A stretch of 13,751 nt of DNA, taken from Bacteroidales bacterium. Its GTDB lineage: Bacteria; Bacteroidota; Bacteroidia; Bacteroidales; JAGOPY01. Below are positions 7,767-13,696 of this stretch, in pieces. The stretch is from assembly GCA_030638325.1 (NCBI GenBank), contig DAOWEV010000036.1:1-13751 (forward strand), in the 5' to 3' direction. How positions within the stretch are numbered: position 1 is the stretch's first letter; each line of letters starts with the position of its first letter. The position numbers were made by a program, and so were the translations under genes. The notes beneath the pieces were generated by a model that was not told where the DNA came from, made no database searches, and saw only the letters and a program-made list of their open reading frames with translations.

Positions 7767-7774
7767 CAAAATTA
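7767..7774 (-). promoter_or_regulatory. Minus-strand -7 box candidate for the SAM-enzyme gene
   Basis: Read on the minus strand, 7774-7767 is TAATTTTG, a match to TAnnTTTG. The start point would be near 7760, leaving a leader of about 35 nt before the ATG at 7726. I see no convincing TTTG at the -33 distance, so the support is one-sided. It faces and overlaps the plus-strand promoter at 7729-7759. Confidence 0.35.
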
Positions 7775-7793
7775 ACAATTAAATCAATATTCT

Positions 7794-7841
7794 ATAACCA
7801 TTCGTAACTATTTAGGTGTTATCTATTATACGAATGTTTAT
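7794..7841. repeat. Long dyad (12 of 13 bp paired) in the divergent region
   Basis: The left arm at 7794-7806 contains CATTCGTA (7799-7806). The right arm at 7829-7841 contains TACGAATG (7829-7836). The eight inner pairs are perfect, and the arms extend outward by four more after one mismatch, with a 22-nt spacer. It could be a protein-binding dyad or a leader hairpin downstream of the plus-strand promoter. It is not followed by a T-run. Confidence 0.45.
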
Positions 7842-7855
7842 CTTTATATTAAACT

Positions 7856-8077
7856 CTAAGCACTAATTTCTAAATTCTAAACAATCACAAAATTCAAATT
7901 TTCAAATGTTTAAAACTGTGTTGTGGTATTCATCTTTTCAGATTTCACTATTTTTGACCCATGCACCAATAAGCAGATCATCAACAAAGTTCTTTTCTCA
8001 AATTCACACTGTTTTGAGTTTTGTGTTTCTGACATTTAAATTTGTTTAGAATTTAGGAATTCGGATTTAGTGCTTTA
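7856..8077. repeat. ~220-bp imperfect inverted-repeat element with 7-bp-periodic arms
   Basis: The outer arms are complementary: CTAAATTCTAAACAA (7870-7884) matches the reverse complement of 8042-8056 over 15 of 15 bases, and AAGCACTAA (7858-7866) matches that of 8067-8075 over 9 of 9. The right arm has about 7 extra bases between these blocks. In the left arm CTAA recurs at 7856, 7863, 7870 and 7877. In the right arm TTTAG recurs at 8045, 8052 and 8066, with degenerate copies at 8059 and 8073. Both are exactly 7 bp apart. The interior is less A/T-rich and not repetitive. The layout resembles a miniature palindromic element, but I see no clear target-site duplication. Confidence 0.7.
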
Positions 8078-8125
8078 TCAGATACTTAACAAACAAAATT
8101 ATTGCTAATTAAATACAATCATTCT

Positions 8126-9085
8126 ATGAGCGAAAAGATCATTTCAATAGAAATGTTCAATCCCCTTGATATTTATGGTGTGAATGATGCAAATCTGAAC
8201 CTCATCAAAAAAATATTCCCGAAGCTTAAGATCGTTGGCAGGGGAAATACTATCAAAGCCATTGGGGATGAAAAAGAGCTGAATAATTTTGAAAAAAGAT
8301 TCTCCCTATTACTGCTGAATTTCGAAAAGTTCGGGCATATTTCAGCAAATGATATTGACAGCATTATGGGATCGGAAGAAGGGCCGGAATTTATCAAACA
8401 GGAGGATCCTCTTGCGAATGACATTCTGGTCAGGGGAAGGGATGGCATGATCATCAGGGCCAAGACTATCAATCAACACAGGATGGTTAAAAGCAGTCTG
8501 CAGAATGACCTGGTATTTGCCATCGGGCCGGCAGGAACCGGCAAAACCTATACGGCTGTTGCATTGGCCGTGAGAGCCTTAAAAAACAAGGAAGTCAAAC
8601 GCATTATCCTGACCAGGCCGGCAGTAGAAGCAGGCGAAAATCTTGGATTTCTTCCCGGTGACCTGAGAGACAAAATGGATCCTTATCTTCAGCCATTATA
8701 TGATGCGCTCAGAGACATGCTGCCTACTCAAAAGCTGCTGTCTTACTTAGAAGACGGAACCATCGAGATTGCACCACTGGCATTTATGCGCGGCAGGACA
8801 CTGGATTTTTCATATGTCATCCTGGATGAGGCTCAGAACACAACCCCAAACCAGCTTAAGATGTTCCTGACACGCATGGGCAAATCCTCAAAATTCATTG
8901 TAACCGGCGACATTACTCAAATTGACCTGCCCCACAACCAGGTGTCAGGACTTGTGAATGCCACGACAGTGCTGAAAGGGGTCAAAGGAATGGATTTCAT
9001 CTACTTAGATGAGAGGGATGTGATACGGCACCGGCTGGTGGTGAAGATCATTAATGCGTATAGTAATAATAAAGATAAAAGATAA
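8126..9085 (+). CDS. phoH: PhoH family ATPase
   Basis: A 319-residue cytosolic P-loop ATPase of the PhoH family (relatives of E. coli PhoH/YbeZ; linked to phosphate starvation and RNA metabolism). Residues 1-105 form the small N-terminal domain with a KH-like fold in this family. The ATPase domain has Walker A GPAGTGKT (134-141), the sensor-like LTRPAVEAGENLGFLPGD stretch, Walker B with DEAQN (234-238) and TGDITQIDLP. The exact ATP-dependent activity of chromosomal PhoH is still debated. I chose the ATG at 8126 (MSEKIIS); a TTG at 8102 would only add a poorly conserved eight residues. The last codons and the stop are formed by the first copies of a heptamer array (…NNKDKR). It lies upstream of purC and may be co-transcribed with it. 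Confidence 0.93.
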   Translation: MSEKIISIEMFNPLDIYGVNDANLNLIKKIFPKLKIVGRGNTIKAIGDEKELNNFEKRFSLLLLNFEKFGHISANDIDSIMGSEEGPEFIKQEDPLANDILVRGRDGMIIRAKTINQHRMVKSSLQNDLVFAIGPAGTGKTYTAVALAVRALKNKEVKRIILTRPAVEAGENLGFLPGDLRDKMDPYLQPLYDALRDMLPTQKLLSYLEDGTIEIAPLAFMRGRTLDFSYVILDEAQNTTPNQLKMFLTRMGKSSKFIVTGDITQIDLPHNQVSGLVNATTVLKGVKGMDFIYLDERDVIRHRLVVKIINAYSNNKDKR

Positions 9086-9115
9086 AAGATAAAAGTTAAA
9101 AGTTAAAAGTTAAAA
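9074..9115 (+). repeat. Heptamer tandem array GATAAAA x3 + GTTAAAA x3 at the phoH/purC junction
   Basis: Six perfect 7-bp units: GATAAAA at 9074, 9081 and 9088, then GTTAAAA at 9095, 9102 and 9109. The array supplies the final phoH codons and its TAA stop (9083-9085) and ends 5 bp before the purC ATG. It therefore occupies the whole ribosome-binding zone of purC, and no purine-rich Shine-Dalgarno is present. The single A-to-T change splits the array into two clean halves, which points to recent local duplication. Confidence 0.93.
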
Positions 9116-9120
9116 ATAAA

Positions 9121-10068
9121 ATGAAGAATGCCATTATCAAAACGGATTTTCAGTTCCCGGGACAAAAAAGTGTTTATAAAGGAAAAGTGAGAGATGTTTA
9201 CAACATCAATGATGAATTATTGGTGATGGTTGCAAGTGATCGTATTTCGGCATTTGACGTGGTTCTTCCCAAAGGCATCCCTTATAAAGGCCAGGTACTG
9301 AACCAGATCGCGGCTAAGTTCCTGGATGCTACCGCAGCTATTGTACCCAACTGGAAAATCGCTGTTCCGGATCCCATGGTGACTGTTGGCAAGTACTGTG
9401 AGCCCTTTCCGGTAGAGATGATCATCCGCGGATACCTGACAGGAAGCTCCTGGAGGAGTTATAAAAAAGGCTCCCGGAAGATCTGTGGTGTTACCATTCC
9501 GGATGGGATGAGTGAGCATCAAAGGTTTCCGGATCCAATCATCACGCCCACTACCAAAGCAACAGAAGGCCATGATGAAGACATCTCCCGTGAAGAGATC
9601 ATAAAACAGGGCCTTGTGTCGGAAAAGGATTATGATCTGCTGGAAAAATATACTGCGGAACTTTTTAAAAAAGGCTCTGAAATAGCCGATAAGATGGGAT
9701 TGATCCTCGTCGATACCAAATATGAATTCGGTAAGACCGGCGGTCAGATCTATCTCATTGATGAAATACACACCCCTGATTCATCCAGGTATTTTTACAA
9801 GGATGGATATGAAGAGCGGTTTGCAAAAGGGGAACCACAGCGGCAGCTTTCCAAGGAATTTGTCAGGGAATGGTTGATGGATCAGGGCTTCCAGGGACAT
9901 ACCGGACAACAGGCGCCCGATATGCCCGATGATTTTGTGAACATGGTATCGGACCGGTATATTGAACTTTATGAAAGCATTACCGGAGAAAAATTTATCA
10001 GGGCAGATGTATCGGATGTGCTGAACAGGGTTGATAAAAATATCAGGGGTTTTCTTTCAGAATATTAA
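9121..10068 (+). CDS. purC: Phosphoribosylaminoimidazole-succinocarboxamide synthase (SAICAR synthetase)
   Basis: A 315-residue cytosolic enzyme of de novo purine synthesis. It joins CAIR and aspartate with ATP to give SAICAR. Visible family blocks are YKGKVRDVYNI (19-29, nucleotide loop), VASDRISAFDVVLP (37-50), the signature VEMIIRGYLTGSSWRSY (98-114), TKATEGHDEDIS (145-156), LILVDTKYEFGK (194-205) and IDEIHTPDSSRYF (213-225). About 315 residues is the longer form found in Bacteroidota and many others; the E. coli enzyme has about 237. The ATG at 9121 follows the GATAAAA/GTTAAAA array directly. The 3' end overlaps the convergent transglutaminase-like gene by 26 bp. Transcription probably comes from upstream of phoH. 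Confidence 0.96.
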   Translation: MKNAIIKTDFQFPGQKSVYKGKVRDVYNINDELLVMVASDRISAFDVVLPKGIPYKGQVLNQIAAKFLDATAAIVPNWKIAVPDPMVTVGKYCEPFPVEMIIRGYLTGSSWRSYKKGSRKICGVTIPDGMSEHQRFPDPIITPTTKATEGHDEDISREEIIKQGLVSEKDYDLLEKYTAELFKKGSEIADKMGLILVDTKYEFGKTGGQIYLIDEIHTPDSSRYFYKDGYEERFAKGEPQRQLSKEFVREWLMDQGFQGHTGQQAPDMPDDFVNMVSDRYIELYESITGEKFIRADVSDVLNRVDKNIRGFLSEY

Positions 10069-10924
10069 ATATCTCACGCAATTCTGTCGCCTTGCTCATG
10101 TTGCCGGCCAATTCATAGTTTTCGATCAGTTCTTGTGTTAACCTTTTTATAATGGTGACATGACCACATGGAGCAACATGTGCGTCCTCCTTTTTTAACT
10201 GTAGCTGTTTGACAAACAGTTCGATCTCCTTTTTCGTAAAAACAGCCCCCCTGTTGAAAGGATTGATATAAAAAAGGACTTCTGCCCCGGAATTTTCTTC
10301 CTGCCGGGCATATAATTCATCAACATATGCCAGCACAAAATGTTTTGGCAGGTTCACTCCATACACAGGAATGTTGAGACCTTGAGCAATGATAATGTAC
10401 AAGATCCCGATGGAAAGGGGTGTTCCTTTTTTCGATTCGAGCAGGTTTTTCAGATAATAGTTCTCAACCGATGAAATATTAACCTTATTTCCAGTAAACT
10501 TGTGAACATCATAAAGAATATGATTGATCACCTTGATCTTTTCAAGACCTGTGAGTTTATTGTTCACTTCCAGCCATACATCCTGTGATATCCTCCCCAC
10601 TTTCTTAATGATCTTGTCTTCATCCAGATCGGGATACTGGTATTTTGTCACCAGGATAAACCCTTCCAGTAAATCATGTGCATTATTCTCCTTCCAGGAC
10701 TTCATCCTGACTTTGGTTTCGTCAAACTGTATCGCATGAATGGCTTCTGCTATTCGCTGTTGCAAGAGATGATCGAAAGAACTATCCCAGGCATTTTCAA
10801 GCAAAGGAATGGCAGCCGGACCGTAGGAGTAGATCTTCTTCTGAATGGTCAGGTATATCTCATCATTGGGTTCATCCATCAGGCTGATGAGAGCATCCAG
10901 TTCGGTATGTTCAGGGCTCTTCAT
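10043..10924 (-). CDS. SirB1/transglutaminase-like family protein
   Basis: A 293-residue protein with two parts. Residues 1-70 are helical and HEAT-like (YGPAAIPLLENAWD). Residues 85-225 form the SirB1-type transglutaminase-like core: DVWLEVNNKLTG, YYLKNLLESKKGTPLSIGILY (157-176) and GVNLPKHFVLAY (189-200). The histidine (H195) is kept. A serine (S171) stands where papain-like relatives have the nucleophilic cysteine, and INPFNRG (220-226) has Asn where many relatives have Asp, so classical transglutaminase or protease chemistry is unlikely. Family members are usually annotated only by fold. The start codon shares its A with the stop of the upstream phosphorylase gene (TAATG), implying translational coupling. 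The last 26 bp overlap purC tail to tail. Confidence 0.82.
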   Translation of the reverse strand: MKSPEHTELDALISLMDEPNDEIYLTIQKKIYSYGPAAIPLLENAWDSSFDHLLQQRIAEAIHAIQFDETKVRMKSWKENNAHDLLEGFILVTKYQYPDLDEDKIIKKVGRISQDVWLEVNNKLTGLEKIKVINHILYDVHKFTGNKVNISSVENYYLKNLLESKKGTPLSIGILYIIIAQGLNIPVYGVNLPKHFVLAYVDELYARQEENSGAEVLFYINPFNRGAVFTKKEIELFVKQLQLKKEDAHVAPCGHVTIIKRLTQELIENYELAGNMSKATELREIFNILKENP

Positions 10925-11802
10925 TAACCAACCATTGTTATTCGTGCCAATACTTTTTGTATCAGTTCATCCATGCTGCTTTTATAGTCTTTACAATAAT
11001 CGCCGGTGGCCCGGTTTGCCAGGATCAAACAAATGGTAAGCGCCTGATGTCCCAGCATTTTTCCAAGTCCGTACAAAGTGGCTGTCTCCATCTCAAGATT
11101 GATGATCTTTAGTTCACCATAAGTGAATGATGCCACTCTATTCATCAGCTCAGGATAGGCTGTTTTCAATCTCAGCTCACGGCCCTGTGGAGCATAAAAA
11201 CCAGGTGCAGTAGCAGTCATTCCCCGGATCAGATCTTCTCCCAGTTTCTTCATCAGGGCAGAAGCTCCCGGTACAATATATGGTTTTGCAAGATCATCAG
11301 GCCACCCCGTCTTCTGAATGAAAGCGGCGGTCATTTCAAAATCTATTACCTGTTCTTTATCCTTGTAATAATACATCAACCCGTCCATGCCCACCCCATG
11401 GGTTGACATTACAAATGAATCCACAGGAATGTCAGGCTGCAAAGCTCCGCTGGTTCCGAGTCTCACAATATTTAATGAAGTATGTTTTTCATTTCGGGTT
11501 CTGAGCTGCAGGTCAATATTCACAAGGGCATCCAGTTCATTGATTACAATATCTATATTGTCGGGGCCCATTCCGGTTGATAGTACGGTAATCCTCTTAT
11601 TGTTCAGATAACCTGTATGAGAGACCATCTCCCGGTGTGAATTCCTGATCTCAACAGTATCAAAATATTTGGACACTTCCTTTACACGGCCCGGGTCTCC
11701 GACAAGGATCACATCATCCGCAACATGTTCCGGCCTCATTTTCAAGTGATAAATGCTCCCATCAGGATGAAGCACCAGTTCCGATTCTTTCAATTTATTC
11801 AT
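10924..11802 (-). CDS. Nucleoside phosphorylase, uridine phosphorylase-like
   Basis: A 292-residue cytosolic enzyme of the PNP/UDP phosphorylase family (NP-I). It cleaves nucleosides with phosphate to base and (deoxy)ribose-1-phosphate for salvage. Visible motifs are GDPGRV (35-40, phosphate site), STGMGPDNIDIVINEL (75-90), RLGTSGALQPDI (114-125, phosphate site) and NLEMETATLYGL (235-246), where E237/M238/E239 bind the ribose. The overall pattern (LGTSG, FYAPQGRE, the Met-Glu pair) favours uridine phosphorylase over purine nucleoside phosphorylase, but substrate choice is not proven. The ATG at 11802 starts MNKLKESELVLHPDGSIYHL, typical for Bacteroidota members. A divergent promoter region separates it from cinA, and it is coupled to the SirB1-like gene downstream. 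Confidence 0.9.
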   Translation of the reverse strand: MNKLKESELVLHPDGSIYHLKMRPEHVADDVILVGDPGRVKEVSKYFDTVEIRNSHREMVSHTGYLNNKRITVLSTGMGPDNIDIVINELDALVNIDLQLRTRNEKHTSLNIVRLGTSGALQPDIPVDSFVMSTHGVGMDGLMYYYKDKEQVIDFEMTAAFIQKTGWPDDLAKPYIVPGASALMKKLGEDLIRGMTATAPGFYAPQGRELRLKTAYPELMNRVASFTYGELKIINLEMETATLYGLGKMLGHQALTICLILANRATGDYCKDYKSSMDELIQKVLARITMVG

Positions 11803-11833
11803 ACAGCAATGAGTTATTCTGAGAACGAAATAA

Positions 11834-11841
11834 CAAAACTA
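11834..11841 (-). promoter_or_regulatory. Minus-strand -7 box for the phosphorylase / SirB1-like operon
   Basis: On the minus strand 11841-11834 reads TAGTTTTG, a match to TAnnTTTG. A TTTG lies 22 bp upstream of it, slightly longer than ideal. Transcription would start about 25 nt before the phosphorylase ATG at 11802. Confidence 0.45.
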
Positions 11842-11873
11842 ATTTATTTTACGAAAATTGTAACAAATAGTTA

Positions 11874-11906
11874 TTTGTTAACATCATATATTCATTCATA
11901 TCTTTG
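11874..11906 (+). promoter_or_regulatory. Strong Bacteroidota-type promoter of cinA, predicted leaderless
   Basis: TTTG at 11874-11877 and TATCTTTG at 11899-11906 are separated by 21 bp and match the -33/-7 consensus. The -7 box ends only four bases before the cinA ATG (11911). A start point 4-7 bases downstream of the box falls on or within the ATG, so the mRNA should have little or no leader. Confidence 0.65.
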
Positions 11907-11910
11907 CATA

Positions 11911-13173
11911 ATGAAAGTTGAAATAATAAATATTGGAGACGAATTGCTCATAGGGCAGGTGGTCAACACCAATGCGGCGTGGATGGCCCGGGCATTGAGT
12001 GATGCCGGTCTCAAAGTCTGCCGGGTAAGCGTAGTAGCTGATCAGGGTGACCATATCAAAGATGCCATCGACCATGCCCTGGATCAATCCGATGCAGTGC
12101 TTATGACAGGCGGACTTGGGCCAACGAAGGATGATATAACCAAGCACGTCTTATGTGAATATTACGACAGCAGCCTGGTATTCAACGAGCCTGCTTTTGA
12201 AAATATCAAACATTTATTAAAGCTTCGTGGCCGGGAAATCAGGGAGCATCATAAGAGACAAGCTGAGATCCCGGATATTTGTACTCCGGTGGAGAACAAA
12301 TTCGGTACGGCTCCCGGGCTGTGGTTTGAGCAGGGGGGTAAAATACTTGTCTCCATGCCCGGTGTTCCGTTTGAGATGGAGGCCATGATGGAAGAACACA
12401 TTATCCCCAGCTTAGCAGGATTCAATACGGCTGATATTTCACATCATAAAACAATACTGACTCATGGTATCGGGGAATCTTATCTTGCTGAAAAGATCAC
12501 TCCCTGGGAAGATCAACTCCCTCCCTATATAAAGCTGGCTTTTCTGCCACAGCCCGGGATTGTCAGGTTAAGGCTTACAACCCGGCAGCGTCATAAAAGC
12601 ACTGCAGAAAAAGAAATTGCAAAACAAATTGAAAAACTGCAAATACTAATTCCTGAGCTGATCTTTGGGTATGGTGATGATACTATGGAAGAGGTAGTGG
12701 GGAACCTTCTCAGGCAACAGGGAAAGACCCTCACTACTGCCGAGAGTTGTACCGGGGGCTATTTAGCCCATCTTATCACAAGCGTTCCCGGCAGTTCGGA
12801 TTATTACACCGGATCGGTAGTCTCTTATGCCAATGATATAAAGGAACAGGCACTAAGCGTCAGGCATAACTCCCTGTTAGCGTACGGTGCGGTCAGTGAA
12901 CAAGTCGTGAAAGAAATGGCGGAGGGCATCCGGCAAGGGTTTCATTCTGATTACGCCCTGGCAACTTCCGGGATTGCCGGCCCAGGTGGTGGAACACTCG
13001 AAAAGCCGGTGGGCACAGTGTGGGTCGCATTGGCTGGGCCTGATAAAACAATTGCAAAGAAATTCAGGTTCGGGGAACACCGTGGCCGGAACATCCGGCG
13101 CTCGGCCCTGGCAGCATTAAATATGTTGCGGCTGGAATTACTCTCCTATTCCAGTCATCCCCCCCCAAAATAA
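11911..13173 (+). CDS. cinA: CinA family competence/damage-inducible protein, nicotinamide-nucleotide amidase
   Basis: A 420-residue two-domain cytosolic protein. Residues 1-170 are the MoCF-biosynthesis-like (COG1058) domain: IINIGDELLIGQVVNTN (5-21), MTGGLGPTKDDITK (65-78) and SMPGVPFEMEAM (148-159). In related proteins this domain hydrolyses ADP-ribose or NADH-type pyrophosphates. Residues 255-415 are the CinA C-terminal domain that deamidates nicotinamide mononucleotide (PncC activity), with TAESCTGG (276-283) carrying the catalytic Ser, TSGIAGPGGG (352-361) and KPVGTVWVAL (365-374). It recycles NMN for NAD. I reject the longer frame from 11725: its first 62 residues are unlike the family and overlap the divergent promoter region. 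The 3' end has a run of eight C's (13159-13166, encoding PPP). Confidence 0.95.
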   Translation: MKVEIINIGDELLIGQVVNTNAAWMARALSDAGLKVCRVSVVADQGDHIKDAIDHALDQSDAVLMTGGLGPTKDDITKHVLCEYYDSSLVFNEPAFENIKHLLKLRGREIREHHKRQAEIPDICTPVENKFGTAPGLWFEQGGKILVSMPGVPFEMEAMMEEHIIPSLAGFNTADISHHKTILTHGIGESYLAEKITPWEDQLPPYIKLAFLPQPGIVRLRLTTRQRHKSTAEKEIAKQIEKLQILIPELIFGYGDDTMEEVVGNLLRQQGKTLTTAESCTGGYLAHLITSVPGSSDYYTGSVVSYANDIKEQALSVRHNSLLAYGAVSEQVVKEMAEGIRQGFHSDYALATSGIAGPGGGTLEKPVGTVWVALAGPDKTIAKKFRFGEHRGRNIRRSALAALNMLRLELLSYSSHPPPK

Positions 13174-13188
13174 TTATCCAATATTTTA

Positions 13189-13219
13189 TTTGCCAGATAT
13201 AAAAATCTATCTATCTTTG
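13189..13219 (+). promoter_or_regulatory. Strong Bacteroidota-type promoter of rpmB
   Basis: TTTG at 13189-13192, a 19-bp spacer, then TATCTTTG at 13212-13219 followed by CACTCC. Both boxes are perfect matches to the phylum's main sigma-factor consensus, as expected for a ribosomal protein gene. The start point near 13225 gives a leader of about 33 nt. Confidence 0.72.
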
Positions 13220-13257
13220 CACTCCAATTTTTGGATTCAAATGAAAAAAATATAGAG

Positions 13258-13497
13258 ATGCCTAATATTTGTCAGATAACAGGAAAAAAAGCGATGACAG
13301 GGAACAAAGTTTCTCACTCTCACCATAAAACAAGACGCACGTTTAAACCGAACCTGCAAACTAAGAAATTTTATATCCCGGAAGAAGATAAATGGATCAC
13401 CCTCAAGATCTCTACCGAAGGTATCCGGAATATCAATAAGAAAGGCATCAGTGCATGTCTGAAAGAGGCCCGTGAAAAAGGGCACCTGGACAAGTAA
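13258..13497 (+). CDS. rpmB: 50S ribosomal protein L28
   Basis: A 79-residue basic ribosomal protein of the large subunit. Family landmarks are CQITGKKAMTGNKVSHS (5-21), RRTFKPNLQTKKFY, WITLKIS and GIRNINKKG followed by a basic helix. Only one N-terminal cysteine remains, so it is the zinc-free form. The ATG at 13258 gives the normal family length; upstream TTG and ATG triplets (13231, 13241) are respectively non-homologous and out of frame. It has its own promoter and a terminator directly behind it, so it appears to be monocistronic. In many Bacteroidota rpmB is followed by rpmG (L33), which is not here. Confidence 0.97.
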   Translation: MPNICQITGKKAMTGNKVSHSHHKTRRTFKPNLQTKKFYIPEEDKWITLKISTEGIRNINKKGISACLKEAREKGHLDK

Positions 13498-13522
13498 GAT
13501 ATTTATGATCATCACAGCTAAG

Positions 13523-13556
13523 ATGCTGTTACTAATCAGGTGACAGCATTTTTTTT
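13523..13556 (+). terminator. Intrinsic terminator after rpmB
   Basis: ATGCTGTTAC (13523-13532) pairs with GTGACAGCAT (13540-13549): ten pairs including one G-U, with a 7-nt loop. It is followed at once by a run of eight T's (13549-13556). It lies 26 bp after the rpmB stop and has all the features of a Rho-independent terminator. Confidence 0.9.
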
Positions 13557-13618
13557 ATGCGAATCGGGTAAAAATAATTCCGGTCGTTTTCCGTTAAACC
13601 CTTTATAATATCGTAACC

Positions 13619-13650
13619 GTTCAAAGGTTCAAAGGTTCATAAGTTCGGGG
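13619..13650 (+). repeat. 8-bp tandem repeat (GTTCAAAG) upstream of the four-helix-bundle gene
   Basis: Four consecutive 8-mers start with GTTC: GTTCAAAG at 13619 and 13627, GTTCATAA at 13635, and GTTCGGGG at 13643. TTTGAAC at 13659-13665 is the reverse complement of the first seven bases of a unit, so a small hairpin is possible. The array is 47 bp upstream of the next ATG. Confidence 0.65.
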
Positions 13651-13696
13651 TTTAGAAATTTGAACAGTTGATTCGTGAGCTTTGAATAGAAAAGAC

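Larger units (their letters stand above)
7727..8125. other. Gene-free divergent region between the SAM-enzyme gene and phoH
   Basis: This 399-bp A/T-rich stretch contains no convincing gene. From left to right it holds a minus-strand promoter candidate and an overlapping plus-strand one (7752-7774), a long dyad (7794-7841), and a ~220-bp inverted-repeat element with heptad-periodic arms (7856-8077). The last ~48 bp lead into phoH with no good -7 box of their own. A 47-codon open frame (7906-8049) inside the element looks like chance. Confidence 0.7.

Noticed and set aside
7906..8049. A 47-codon open frame (MFKTVLWYSS...) inside the inverted-repeat element
   Set aside because: It has no recognisable motif, is rich in F/S/T from the A/T-rich DNA, and ends in the right repeat arm. 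It reads like a chance frame.
8102..8125. TTG start adding eight residues to phoH
   Set aside because: The added residues are not family-like, and the ATG at 8126 matches the normal PhoH start.
9217..9771. A 184-codon minus-strand frame inside purC
   Set aside because: It is a shadow of purC; the plus-strand frame has all the SAICAR synthetase motifs.
11725..11910. A 62-residue N-terminal extension of cinA from an upstream ATG
   Set aside because: It overlaps the start of the divergent phosphorylase gene and the cinA promoter, and CinA proteins begin at the MKVEIINIGDE block (11911).
13159..13166. Run of eight C's in the cinA 3' end as a phase-variation tract
   Set aside because: It lies six codons from the stop, so slippage would change only the last residues, and eight bases is short. 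It may be sequencing-error prone but is not evidence of phase variation.
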